The notes below the pieces were generated by a model. The model was not told where the DNA came from, made no database searches, and was given only the letters and a program-made list of their open reading frames with translations. This document shows positions 1 through 7,451 of a stretch of DNA of 11,132 bases, in pieces. A program made the position numbers and the translations under genes. This DNA is from an uncultured Bacilli bacterium (lineage in GTDB: Bacteria > Bacillota_I > Bacilli_A > RF39 > UBA660). The stretch spans positions 1-11,132 of the forward strand of contig CANRAX010000032.1 in NCBI GenBank assembly GCA_947628635.1. The letters are read 5' to 3'. Numbering within the stretch: position 1 is the first letter of the stretch; each line of letters starts with the position of its first letter.

Positions 1-584
1 AACTGATGCATATTCTTTACAATATAATATGGATATAATCTACTCATATAAGCAAGTGCTTCATCAATAGTACCATTGTCATATGACATACTTATCATTT
101 TATCAACATCACTCAAAACAGGATCTTCTAAAACTCCTGAATTTCTAACACCTTCAAGTGCCTTTACAAAAGATTGTGTTGTTGCAAACTCCATAATAAC
201 ATTTGATGTATAAACTTGAATTTGTTCAAAAAGAAACTCACTATAAACTCTTTTACATCTCAAATAGGCTAAATATGGAACAAATGAAATAGCAATTAAC
301 ACATAAACAATAGAAATAACTAAATTGTAAAAATATAAATAGGTAACAACTGCAGTAAAACCTGCAATAACAACTACCTGAATTGTATATTGTCTAGCAC
401 TATATTCCTGACCAAGTTCTTTTGTTTTTTCCCTCACTACTTTAAACGAATAAGGAGCAAATCTATCATAAATTACTTGAGCTTGGCTTATCACATATTT
501 ACCAACATTTTCACCCTTATAATTTCGATACAAGTAAATTCCAATTACCAAAATAACTATAAATAATAACTCTTCTATATACAT
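1..584 (-). CDS. tadB: TadB-like type II secretion system F domain protein, partial (C-terminus beyond window)
   Basis: Membrane platform protein expected to work with the adjacent ATPase in assembling a Tad-type pilus. The open frame starts at an ATG at 584 with AAAGGAG at 593-599, eight bases upstream, and runs without a stop for 194 codons off the left edge. Visible features are a hydrophobic N-terminal helix (residues about 5-18), a charged cytoplasmic stretch (about 20-65), two closely spaced membrane helices (about 66-85 and 87-107), then the start of a T2SF-like helical domain (about 115 onward, containing EFATTQSFVKALEGV). This two-helices-then-T2SF order is typical of TadB. It begins 15 bases after the ATPase stop, as tadB follows tadA/cpaF in known Tad loci. 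The ATG at 589-591 is in another frame and was not chosen. Family assignment rests on architecture, motif and position; TadC is a less likely alternative. Confidence 0.82.
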   Translation of the reverse strand, partial: MYIEELLFIVILVIGIYLYRNYKGENVGKYVISQAQVIYDRFAPYSFKVVREKTKELGQEYSARQYTIQVVVIAGFTAVVTYLYFYNLVISIVYVLIAISFVPYLAYLRCKRVYSEFLFEQIQVYTSNVIMEFATTQSFVKALEGVRNSGVLEDPVLSDVDKMISMSYDNGTIDEALAYMSRLYPYYIVKNMHQ

Positions 585-599
585 TGGTCATACTCCTTT

Positions 600-2090
600 C
601 TATCCATTTACACCACCAGCAATTACTTGATTAGGAACAACATTAGTCACAACCTGACCATTATTAGAAGGAATAACTGTTGACTGAGGTTGAAGAATTG
701 CCTGCTGTGGTAAAGTAGGAATAGCCTGAGGAACTTGCTGTTCAAGTGGTGCTACTACCTGTGTTTGAGCAGGTTGTACTACTGGCTGAACACTTAACTG
801 TGGTTCCGCAACAGCATTCACCTCTGCACCAGGAACCTCCCCTATCTGAGGAGTAACTGTAGCCGTATCATCAGAAGTAGTCTGTTGAACACTATAATTT
901 TCTTCCTGAGTACTTTCTACTGACACAGCACTATTTTGTTCTTCTGTAACACTATTATCCACCCTATGAGCACTACCATCATCATATTTTTCATATTCTT
1001 CACTATCTTCTTGCTCTTTGAATGGAAATTCAAGAGGCAATTTATCAACTATTTCTGAAACATCTATATTTTGATTACTCAAATACTCAATTAAGTGATC
1101 ACTAGGTTTCCTCATAGCAGGAGTTTTACCATATTGTTTTTGATAAATAACTCTAGCTTGAGGAACATTTTCTTCATCCACATAAAATTCACATACTTCA
1201 TCAACTTCACGGTGAAATTTACCATATTCTTTACTATAAAAAGCCTTTATATGAACTCCAATTTGAATATAACGATAAATAGTTGATAAAAATTGATTAA
1301 CATCCAAATCAGTTTCCATTAAAGAGTAAAGACGATATGGAATAGCCGAAGCCTTATCAGCATGAATTGTTGATAAAATATTATGTCCTGAAGAAATAGA
1401 GTTACGAACTGCCGATACAGCTTCAGCACTACGAACTTCTGATAGTAAAATCCATTTTGGATTTTGTCTCATACAAGTAACCAAAACATCTGTATAGCTA
1501 GCCACATTATTAGTCTTCATCGCAACAATATCTCTCTGTGGAAATATTTTATCTAAGTGCAATTCCAAAGTATCTTCAATAGTAATAATCTTTTCATTAG
1601 TTTTTGTATGACTTGCCAAATATTTAACAAATTCTGTTTTACCAGAACCAGTCTCACCAGCAACCATTATATTGCAGTGCCCTTCAACACACTTTATTAA
1701 AAAATCATGTATATCATTTGTAAAATAATCTTCATTAATTAACTTTTCTTTTTCAAGTCTAATCTTTGCAGGTGTTTTACGTATAACTAACGCTATTCCG
1801 TTAGTTGCAATAGATTGATGAACAAAGTTAAGACGCAACTCAGCTGACTCAGCATCCAAAAAAGGCTTAGCATTATTAAATGTTGTACCCATAACATTGG
1901 AACATTGAAATGCTAATTTTTCTACAAACTCAGGAGTTGCTCCTTCAACTTCTACCCTCATAGATCCTTGTTGTAATGAACGAATCCATATTTGTCCTCC
2001 ATTATCATAAGATATATCGGTTATATCATCGTTATCAAGTAAGGATCTTAACGGTCCAAAATCTAATTTGTCAAAAATATTTTCGTTCAT
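600..2090 (-). CDS. cpaF: CpaF/TadA-family type II/IV secretion ATPase with Gln/Pro-rich C-terminal tail
   Basis: Hexameric cytoplasmic ATPase of the VirB11/GspE superfamily, expected to power pilus assembly through the TadB/TadC platform. Counting from the ATG (496 residues): an N-terminal domain at about 1-110 with a conserved-looking Arg (ALVIRK, about 99-104), Walker A GETGSGKT at 145-152, Asp box TIEDTLEL at 170-177, Walker B-like region WILLSEVR at 213-220, and His box GHNILSTIHADKA at 235-247. The core ends near residue 350. An acidic stretch (about 355-372) and then a Gln/Pro/Val-rich low-complexity tail to the end follow; this tail is not usual for the family. The N-terminal region is shorter than in many CpaF proteins. 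A TTG at 2093 is in frame, but the ATG at 2090 fits the Shine-Dalgarno better. It lies between cpaB-like and tadB-like genes, 28 bases after the former. Confidence 0.9.
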   Translation of the reverse strand: MNENIFDKLDFGPLRSLLDNDDITDISYDNGGQIWIRSLQQGSMRVEVEGATPEFVEKLAFQCSNVMGTTFNNAKPFLDAESAELRLNFVHQSIATNGIALVIRKTPAKIRLEKEKLINEDYFTNDIHDFLIKCVEGHCNIMVAGETGSGKTEFVKYLASHTKTNEKIITIEDTLELHLDKIFPQRDIVAMKTNNVASYTDVLVTCMRQNPKWILLSEVRSAEAVSAVRNSISSGHNILSTIHADKASAIPYRLYSLMETDLDVNQFLSTIYRYIQIGVHIKAFYSKEYGKFHREVDEVCEFYVDEENVPQARVIYQKQYGKTPAMRKPSDHLIEYLSNQNIDVSEIVDKLPLEFPFKEQEDSEEYEKYDDGSAHRVDNSVTEEQNSAVSVESTQEENYSVQQTTSDDTATVTPQIGEVPGAEVNAVAEPQLSVQPVVQPAQTQVVAPLEQQVPQAIPTLPQQAILQPQSTVIPSNNGQVVTNVVPNQVIAGGVNG

Positions 2091-2093
2091 CAA

Positions 2094-2102
2094 ATCACCC
2101 TT
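2094..2102 (-). promoter_or_regulatory. ribosome binding site deciding the ATPase start
   Basis: AAGGGTGAT on the minus strand ends three bases before the ATG at 2088-2090. It aligns with the GGTGAT part of the full anti-16S sequence AAGGAGGTGATC. The in-frame TTG at 2091-2093 abuts this motif and would leave no spacer, so the ATG is the better start. Confidence 0.6.
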
Positions 2103-2118
2103 TTTACTCTAAAAACTT

Positions 2119-2934
2119 CTATGACATCTTTTCATCCCAAACAGTAACATCATTAACCCAATTCTTCAACTGATCACTGCTAATTTCCAATTCCCCAGGA
2201 TTATCCTTTAAACTCTCATTAGTTGGAACTAAAATCAAAGTTGAATCATAAGTTCTTAAATACTCTGCTTTTTTAAGCAAAATATAGTACTCTTGAGGTA
2301 CAGCAAAAATTATCATTGATGGAGTCCTAGCTTCATCTAAATTTGAAAATACAGCTGCACCACTTGCATCTTTAACTGCTAAAACTTTTATATTAGATAC
2401 AAATTTACCTAACATTATTTTATTAGCATCTTCTGTCATTGGAGAACCTTCTGGAACTTTATACACTGCTTTCAAATAAATATCAACATAATTACCAGGA
2501 TATACTGAGTTACCATAAGTTGTTTCACTATTAACAGATAAGTTATATAAAACATAGCCTTTCGGATAATCCAATATAATATTAGAACGTAATTGTTCTT
2601 TTTCCACTACTGTAGCTTCATAAAATAAACTTCCTTTAGGAATTATTGTATCCTCTCTGGAATATTTATCAATTACTGCTCCTTGATTAGTAATTACATC
2701 CCCTCCATCTAACATTGAAGGTGGTATTTGCTTTGTACCAACCATATCAGCGGTTATCTGTGTTGCTGGATTAATCTGCTCTAAAGCATAGGGTACATTA
2801 ATTGGATTTATTGCTGATTTTACACGCATATTATAAGCAACATACAATACAACAATAGCTAATATTACACCTAGAACAGTAACAGTATTTTTATTTTGCA
2901 TAAATTTTTTTAAACTGTTTCCTAAATTTCCCAT
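2119..2934 (-). CDS. cpaB: CpaB/RcpC-like Flp pilus assembly protein (SAF domain)
   Basis: Membrane-anchored extracytoplasmic component of Tad/Flp pilus systems. In diderms CpaB/RcpC interacts with the outer-membrane secretin, which a monoderm lacks, so its partner here is unknown. Counting from the chosen ATG (271 residues): a basic N-terminus, a transmembrane helix at about 18-36, and a SAF-like domain at about 45-110 with INPATQITADMV and DTIIPKGSLFY, the typical pattern of these proteins. A beta-rich C-terminal domain (about 120-245) follows, with VYPGNYVDIYLKAVY, like the RcpC/CpaB C-terminal region, then a short polar tail. Frame extends upstream to a TTG at 2961, but three consecutive ATGs follow AAGAAGGG, and the third (2934) has the best six-base spacing. 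It lies 27 bases after the small bitopic gene and 28 before the ATPase, so the cpaB-cpaF order of Tad loci is kept, here with no secretin between them. Confidence 0.85.
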   Translation of the reverse strand: MGNLGNSLKKFMQNKNTVTVLGVILAIVVLYVAYNMRVKSAINPINVPYALEQINPATQITADMVGTKQIPPSMLDGGDVITNQGAVIDKYSREDTIIPKGSLFYEATVVEKEQLRSNIILDYPKGYVLYNLSVNSETTYGNSVYPGNYVDIYLKAVYKVPEGSPMTEDANKIMLGKFVSNIKVLAVKDASGAAVFSNLDEARTPSMIIFAVPQEYYILLKKAEYLRTYDSTLILVPTNESLKDNPGELEISSDQLKNWVNDVTVWDEKMS

Positions 2935-2940
2935 CATCAT

Positions 2941-2948
2941 CCCTTCTT
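2941..2948 (-). promoter_or_regulatory. ribosome binding site followed by three tandem ATG codons
   Basis: AAGAAGGG is followed directly by ATGATGATG. The first ATG (2940) abuts the motif, the second (2937) is three bases away and the third (2934) is six bases away, so 2934 is favoured. The upstream TTG at 2961 starts immediately after the stop of the preceding gene and has no Shine-Dalgarno at suitable spacing. Confidence 0.55.
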
Positions 2949-2961
2949 TCTTTTTAATCAA

Positions 2962-3441
2962 CTAATTATCAGTACTTCTAGTACCAATTGATTTACCTAA
3001 ATCATTATTTGGATCTTTTAAACCACTTTCAACTACAGGATTATCATAATTATAATCTTCTATAATTGAACTAATTCTTGTATCGATTCTAGCAGTTTGT
3101 TGATCAAAACTTAAAACAGTATCAGAATTTACTTTAACACTAACTTTTGGTGGGATTTCATTAATATCATAAACTTTTACATCATAATCTCTAGTATTAT
3201 CTACACCTTCGGCAAATCGACGAAGGAAGTTCTCAATGAACTTCTCTTTGTCCATTCTAGCTAAACCATTTAATCTAGCATAACTTAAGTCTATTGCATC
3301 ATCCATTGCTGCTATTGTAGTTTCTTTCAAAAGATAATAATCCAATTCGCCACCTGTATTTAAATTATTTAAAACATTAAATAATAGTAACGAAATTAAA
3401 GCTAATATAATAATACCAACCGTTAACATTCCTTTATTCAT
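2962..3441 (-). CDS. small bitopic membrane protein, possible pseudopilin/TadE-like component
   Basis: Protein of 159 residues that I do not recognise with confidence. The N-terminus reads MNKGMLTVGIIILALIS: a short polar leader with Lys-Gly, then one long hydrophobic helix (about 5-26). A helical, acidic region follows (LLKETTIAAMDDAIDLSY, about 42-59; then FIENFLRRFAEG, about 68-79), then a mixed soluble region with strand-like segments (VSVKVNSDTVLSF) and a polar C-terminus. One N-terminal helix directly followed by an extended helical stalk is the shape of pilins, pseudopilins and TadE/TadF proteins, and Lys-Gly before the helix resembles a prepilin peptidase site. The Glu at +5 typical of such sites is Gly here, so processing is uncertain. 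A strong AAGGAGG (3453-3460) precedes the ATG with an 11-base spacer. Its position just before cpaB supports a filament role; this is inference. Confidence 0.8.
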   Translation of the reverse strand: MNKGMLTVGIIILALISLLLFNVLNNLNTGGELDYYLLKETTIAAMDDAIDLSYARLNGLARMDKEKFIENFLRRFAEGVDNTRDYDVKVYDINEIPPKVSVKVNSDTVLSFDQQTARIDTRISSIIEDYNYDNPVVESGLKDPNNDLGKSIGTRSTDN

Positions 3442-3467
3442 AAGTTTTAATTACCTCCTTACTTGTT

Positions 3468-6400
3468 TTATCCTAAATTCTCGCATTCTGCGCCACTACC
3501 ATCATTATTACATCCAATATTACCTGTTGCTTTTACATTTTCAGGACCAATTATTAAATCATTAGAATTAGTATCATCTAGATGATAGAATAAGTTACTC
3601 TTATAAACAAGAACACCAGATTTTTGATAAAATTCACCATTATATGTAGTAAACTTGTAATTTTTATTATATTCTCTAAGTTTTGTAAGAATATCTTGTG
3701 TTAAATGGAATGAATAATCTAAGTATTCATCATCATCGTCAAATATTTCATTACCACGATCTTGTATTGTTGCAAGTAATTTAGATGGATCAACAGCATA
3801 AGATGTACCAGCTTTATCTGCTGAAATAGTTGCGGCTGGAGACCAGTTAAATCCTACTGCTCTTCCCGTTTTCGTAGAATCAGTTAATGCATCACCATTA
3901 TCATTCGGGAATAAATTATTAAGTTCAACAGTTCTAGATCTATAATTTAATGTTCTAGAACATTTATTTTCTGAAACAGTAGTCATTGAAGCATCATCGT
4001 TCGTTGCATAGAAACAATCAACTTGGAAAAGCCAGTTCATATGACCAAAGCCTTTTCTAGCGCCTGTTCCATCAACTACACCAACTTTAGCATGAATATT
4101 ATAATCAAGAGAACTTGAACTACCATATTGATCGAACGTAGTATTTTTAGCTTTTTCATCAATTATGCTACACTTGTTCTCATCAGTTGATTCATAATAA
4201 TATTGATTACTGTTGGCTTTCTTGTTCATATGCCATAACCACCATTGCTCATTAGTATCATCAACATTCAATTGTAAACAGAATTTTTCATTTTGTTTAG
4301 TCCAACCATTACCTTGGGTTGTATATGAAATTTCTTGAGTTTTATTTTTTATCCATGTACCAGGATATGTTATTTCACTTTGATAAACTACATCATTTTC
4401 TCCATATTCTTTATACTTTTTCGTATCTCTTTCATTATTTGGTCCTCTATAGCAACCATCATAATCATATAAAACACTATCACTTGCACAAGCTTCTGTT
4501 GAGCCAGAGCCATGACAAGCACTTAAAGTTGGAGATTGTTGTTCTTTAGTTCCTGATTCTACAGATGAAACAGAACTTGAACCACTACTTGGATACTTTA
4601 TAGTATATTTATTAGTAACTCCATTGACTGAATAATCGGTAGACATTTGAAATTCAGTTTGTTTAGTTTGACATGTAGTTTGAGCCCTACATCTAGTAAT
4701 TGCATCATCATAAATTTCTTGATTACGTTCAATTACATAGTCAACATCTTCATCATTATAGTATCCACTACCACAATTAGCATAAGAACAATCTGCAGTA
4801 CAAATATAATTTCCACCATTTGATGCTCTTTTTATACCTTCAAAGTTAAAATAACCCATTCTAGAACCTTGACCAGGACCAAAAGAACTTTCAATACGAG
4901 CTTTTTGTTTAGGACGAAAATAATACCATAAAGCAAAACCATTTGCATAACCTATAGAACCATTATTTACATAATAATATGCATTAGCAAAATTCCAAAT
5001 ATCTTGTTGTTTGCCTGTAAACACAAATTTATTTCTATCTGCACTTTCTTGTGTTGCAAGCTTAGTCACACTTGCATCATAATTAACAGCTAACTTACTA
5101 CTTTGACTTGTATAAACTTCATTATAACATTTTGCACTACAACTTGGTGTATACTTACCACCATCACAATTTTTAATACAATTTTCAAAGTCTTCGTTAG
5201 GACCAGCACCATTTGAAACACCTTTTCTACCTTTATGAATACAATAAGGAGCAGGAGAACAAGCAACAACATCTTCAAGTTTAGGAGTTCCTTCCTCATT
5301 AAGTTCTGTTTTACATTTTACTCTGCTTGTAACTTTTACTCTATATTCAAAACACAAACCTGCCTTAGATGCAACCGGTGGACCATATTCAACATCAACA
5401 GCCTCTTCGCATACTCTTTCACAAACAGTAACAGGATCAGTTTTTTCCGTATTTTCATTTGAAGTTCTATCAAGGTCAGAATCCCACTTAGAACCCGTTT
5501 TAGCATATTCATACACAGCCGTTACAGCTGACTCTTTTCCATAAGCATAGTAAGATTGAAGATTTTCGAAATTATAACTTCCATCATCTTTACGATAATC
5601 ACTTGTTGAATTATAATCACATTTTAAACTTTGAGTTGGTATTTCACCAGTAGGTGATTTTTGAAAGCAATGATTACTTTGTTGTCCAGATGAAAGTTGA
5701 GTAGCACAAGCAGCTTCGCTATTTTCACCATTTGCACTTATTTTTCCACCAGCTCTATATTTACTTTGATTAAATGCTTGAAGAAATGCTGAATTATGAG
5801 TTGGCTCTAAAAAAAGTTCAGATATATTTCGAGATGCTTCAAGAACTTGTCTAATTTTTTTAATAACGTTTTTATTTTTCTTAGCCTTAGTAACTTTTTC
5901 TTGGAAACAGTAAGGAAATTGAGTTTGATAATTTGGTACAAGATTTGAATCATACAATGATATATAATTAAAAGTATCCGTATTTATTCCTGCAATAGCT
6001 TCACCATCTCTCAACGCCTTACAATAAGTATTGTATTGAGGATTGTCAACTTGTCCTGCTACACTAGATCTAGCATATTTTTTAACAACATCAGTCATTG
6101 AAAAAACAACATCAAAATAAAGAGACATACCTGAAAGACTACAAGACTCATCTTTCGTTAGTTTAAACCTTAAAACTACATTTTCTCCCTCATTATCATC
6201 ATTAACATTTAATTCTACATATAACTTACTATCAGCTGAAACTTTATTAGATGACTCTTCTTTAAAAGTACCATTTTCTTTAACAATTTTATAAGTACTA
6301 TTAATCCAATTACTTGCTTCGGTTTCATTATTATTTTTACTTCCTTGATTAAGAATATAAAGGCCATCATTTCCAACACCAATATCTTTAAATATATTTT

Positions 6401-6650
6401 GTAAAGTATAAGTCCCTTTTTTTGAAGTTATCTGATATATAGTAGTGCCTTTAGTTGAATCTTCATAAAGCTGCATAGTTAAATCGTAAGATTCATCATT
6501 AGGATTACACTTCTTAGAAGTGGTTTTTTTATCAGCCGCCTTTACAATAGTAAAAATATTGTATCTGTTAACATTAACAACAGTAAAAATTCCCAAAGCC
6601 AGTAAGCAAACACTAATAACCCCAAAAATCCTTTTTCTAAATTTTTTCAT
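3468..6650 (-). CDS. large cysteine-rich secreted protein, candidate filament tip or adhesin
   Basis: No family recognised. Counting from the ATG at 6650 (1060 residues): a basic N-terminus (MKKFRKRIFG), a hydrophobic core (about 9-27) and a plausible signal peptidase site after Val-Lys-Ala (36-38). The exported part holds about 31 cysteines, including CxxxC pairs at about 410/414, 491/495, 504/508 and 617/621. It is rich in Tyr, Asn, Ser, Thr and Asp, with a Ser-rich linker near 688-696 and an Asp run near 971-974. There is no C-terminal helix, LPxTG-like motif or positive tail, so it is not a standard sortase substrate; it ends GAECENLG. An in-frame GTG at 6662 lies inside the Shine-Dalgarno and was rejected. 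The start overlaps the sortase stop by 14 bases, implying coupled translation. Size, export signal and pilus-gene context suggest a surface or tip protein; folding would probably need disulphides. Function is inferred, not shown. Confidence 0.88.
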   Translation of the reverse strand: MKKFRKRIFGVISVCLLALGIFTVVNVNRYNIFTIVKAADKKTTSKKCNPNDESYDLTMQLYEDSTKGTTIYQITSKKGTYTLQNIFKDIGVGNDGLYILNQGSKNNNETEASNWINSTYKIVKENGTFKEESSNKVSADSKLYVELNVNDDNEGENVVLRFKLTKDESCSLSGMSLYFDVVFSMTDVVKKYARSSVAGQVDNPQYNTYCKALRDGEAIAGINTDTFNYISLYDSNLVPNYQTQFPYCFQEKVTKAKKNKNVIKKIRQVLEASRNISELFLEPTHNSAFLQAFNQSKYRAGGKISANGENSEAACATQLSSGQQSNHCFQKSPTGEIPTQSLKCDYNSTSDYRKDDGSYNFENLQSYYAYGKESAVTAVYEYAKTGSKWDSDLDRTSNENTEKTDPVTVCERVCEEAVDVEYGPPVASKAGLCFEYRVKVTSRVKCKTELNEEGTPKLEDVVACSPAPYCIHKGRKGVSNGAGPNEDFENCIKNCDGGKYTPSCSAKCYNEVYTSQSSKLAVNYDASVTKLATQESADRNKFVFTGKQQDIWNFANAYYYVNNGSIGYANGFALWYYFRPKQKARIESSFGPGQGSRMGYFNFEGIKRASNGGNYICTADCSYANCGSGYYNDEDVDYVIERNQEIYDDAITRCRAQTTCQTKQTEFQMSTDYSVNGVTNKYTIKYPSSGSSSVSSVESGTKEQQSPTLSACHGSGSTEACASDSVLYDYDGCYRGPNNERDTKKYKEYGENDVVYQSEITYPGTWIKNKTQEISYTTQGNGWTKQNEKFCLQLNVDDTNEQWWLWHMNKKANSNQYYYESTDENKCSIIDEKAKNTTFDQYGSSSSLDYNIHAKVGVVDGTGARKGFGHMNWLFQVDCFYATNDDASMTTVSENKCSRTLNYRSRTVELNNLFPNDNGDALTDSTKTGRAVGFNWSPAATISADKAGTSYAVDPSKLLATIQDRGNEIFDDDDEYLDYSFHLTQDILTKLREYNKNYKFTTYNGEFYQKSGVLVYKSNLFYHLDDTNSNDLIIGPENVKATGNIGCNNDGSGAECENLG

Positions 6651-7443
6651 CTGCACTTCCACCTTTCAATAATTTTTCAATTTTATTATATTTTTTTGTT
6701 TTTTTAACATCATAATTTTTTATATTTTCAAATCTTCTCACTAGCCTTGCATCTACTTTAAATGAATAATTACTACCAAGCATTCTTGTACAAGTTATCA
6801 AAGAAATAATTTTATCATTACTGTTAACATTAACATCAAAATCAAAAATACTATCTTTTTTAGCTTGATCAATATACTTTTTTAATTCTTTTTTAGTATA
6901 TTTACTATTATTATACAAATCTAAATCAGATGTTACCGGATAAGATACAGCAAATATTTTAAAAAGATATTCTTCACCATTTAAAGTGTACTGTATATAT
7001 TTATTATTTTTAACGAAGTCTAAATAAGTAAAACTCATTAATTGTTCAAACCTATTATTCATTGAATCAGCTATCAAAGGTTTTTGTGAAAGATTTAAAA
7101 TGTTATGACCTCTAATATAGGTAATATTATTCAATTCTTCAAAATCAGCTTCTGTCCAAACAAAATCATCCATATCCAAAGTAAAATCATAATTCGGAGC
7201 ATATAAAACAGGATAATCAATATTTGTTCCTTGAACTCTTAACCAGCCAATTGTTTTGTAACCTTTTTCATCATTTTTAGCTTTTTCAATGACCTTATTA
7301 GTTCTACTTTCTATTTCATAATATTTATTCTCATTAATCAGATAATATATAAGGAAGCCACCAACTAATAACAAGCAAAGAACTGTAGTAATTAATATCA
7401 CCACAGATTTTTTTATTTTTTTTGTCTTCCTTGCTTTGCTCAT
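6637..7443 (-). CDS. srtB: class B-like sortase, membrane-anchored transpeptidase
   Basis: Sortases cleave a sorting motif in exported proteins through a catalytic Cys and join them to peptidoglycan or to pilin subunits. This 268-residue protein has a very basic N-terminus, one membrane helix (about 13-36) and an external catalytic domain. Class B features are GWLRVQGTNIDYPVLY (66-81), the His-containing TYIRGHN (catalytic His about 113), FKIFAVSYPV (161-170) and SLITC (214-218; catalytic Cys 218). The Arg that normally opens the last strand (as in RFVVHARLV-type sequences) seems to be Ser 227, in SFKVDARLV. Arg 220 and Arg 233 are nearby. A basic C-terminal tail of about 30 residues extends beyond the domain. 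The ATG at 7443 follows AGGTG (7449-7453), which overlaps the previous gene's stop; its own end overlaps the cysteine-rich gene. No protein in the window carries an obvious sorting signal. Confidence 0.88.
   Translation of the reverse strand: MSKARKTKKIKKSVVILITTVLCLLLVGGFLIYYLINENKYYEIESRTNKVIEKAKNDEKGYKTIGWLRVQGTNIDYPVLYAPNYDFTLDMDDFVWTEADFEELNNITYIRGHNILNLSQKPLIADSMNNRFEQLMSFTYLDFVKNNKYIQYTLNGEEYLFKIFAVSYPVTSDLDLYNNSKYTKKELKKYIDQAKKDSIFDFDVNVNSNDKIISLITCTRMLGSNYSFKVDARLVRRFENIKNYDVKKTKKYNKIEKLLKGGSADEKI
6659..6666 (-). promoter_or_regulatory. ribosome binding site deciding the start of the cysteine-rich gene
   Basis: AAAGGTGG lies eight bases before the ATG at 6648-6650, inside the 3' end of the sortase gene. 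The alternative GTG start at 6660-6662 overlaps the motif itself and is therefore unlikely. Confidence 0.55.
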
Positions 7444-7451
7444 ACAAACAC

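Noticed and set aside
1095..1286. Plus-strand open frame of 63 codons
   Set aside because: Lies antisense within the ATPase, has no ribosome binding site and encodes an Asn/Phe/Ile-rich sequence typical of a reversed AT-rich gene.
1976..2173. Plus-strand open frame of 65 codons spanning the cpaF-cpaB junction
   Set aside because: Antisense to two well-supported genes, no ribosome binding site and no recognisable sequence.
4319..4549. Plus-strand open frame of 76 codons
   Set aside because: Antisense to the cysteine-rich gene; the His/Leu/Tyr-rich product has the composition of a shadow frame.
5090..5299. Minus-strand open frame of 69 codons rich in Leu, Val and Lys
   Set aside because: It is another reading frame of the cysteine-rich gene, without its own ribosome binding site; hydrophobic composition comes from frame-shifted codons.
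5235..5462. Plus-strand open frame of 75 codons
   Set aside because: Antisense shadow of the cysteine-rich gene with no start signal.
3468..6650. Reassigned TGA=Trp code, as in some low-GC bacteria
   Set aside because: Tryptophans in the large proteins are encoded by TGG, and frames close normally with TAA or TAG, so there is no sign of recoding.
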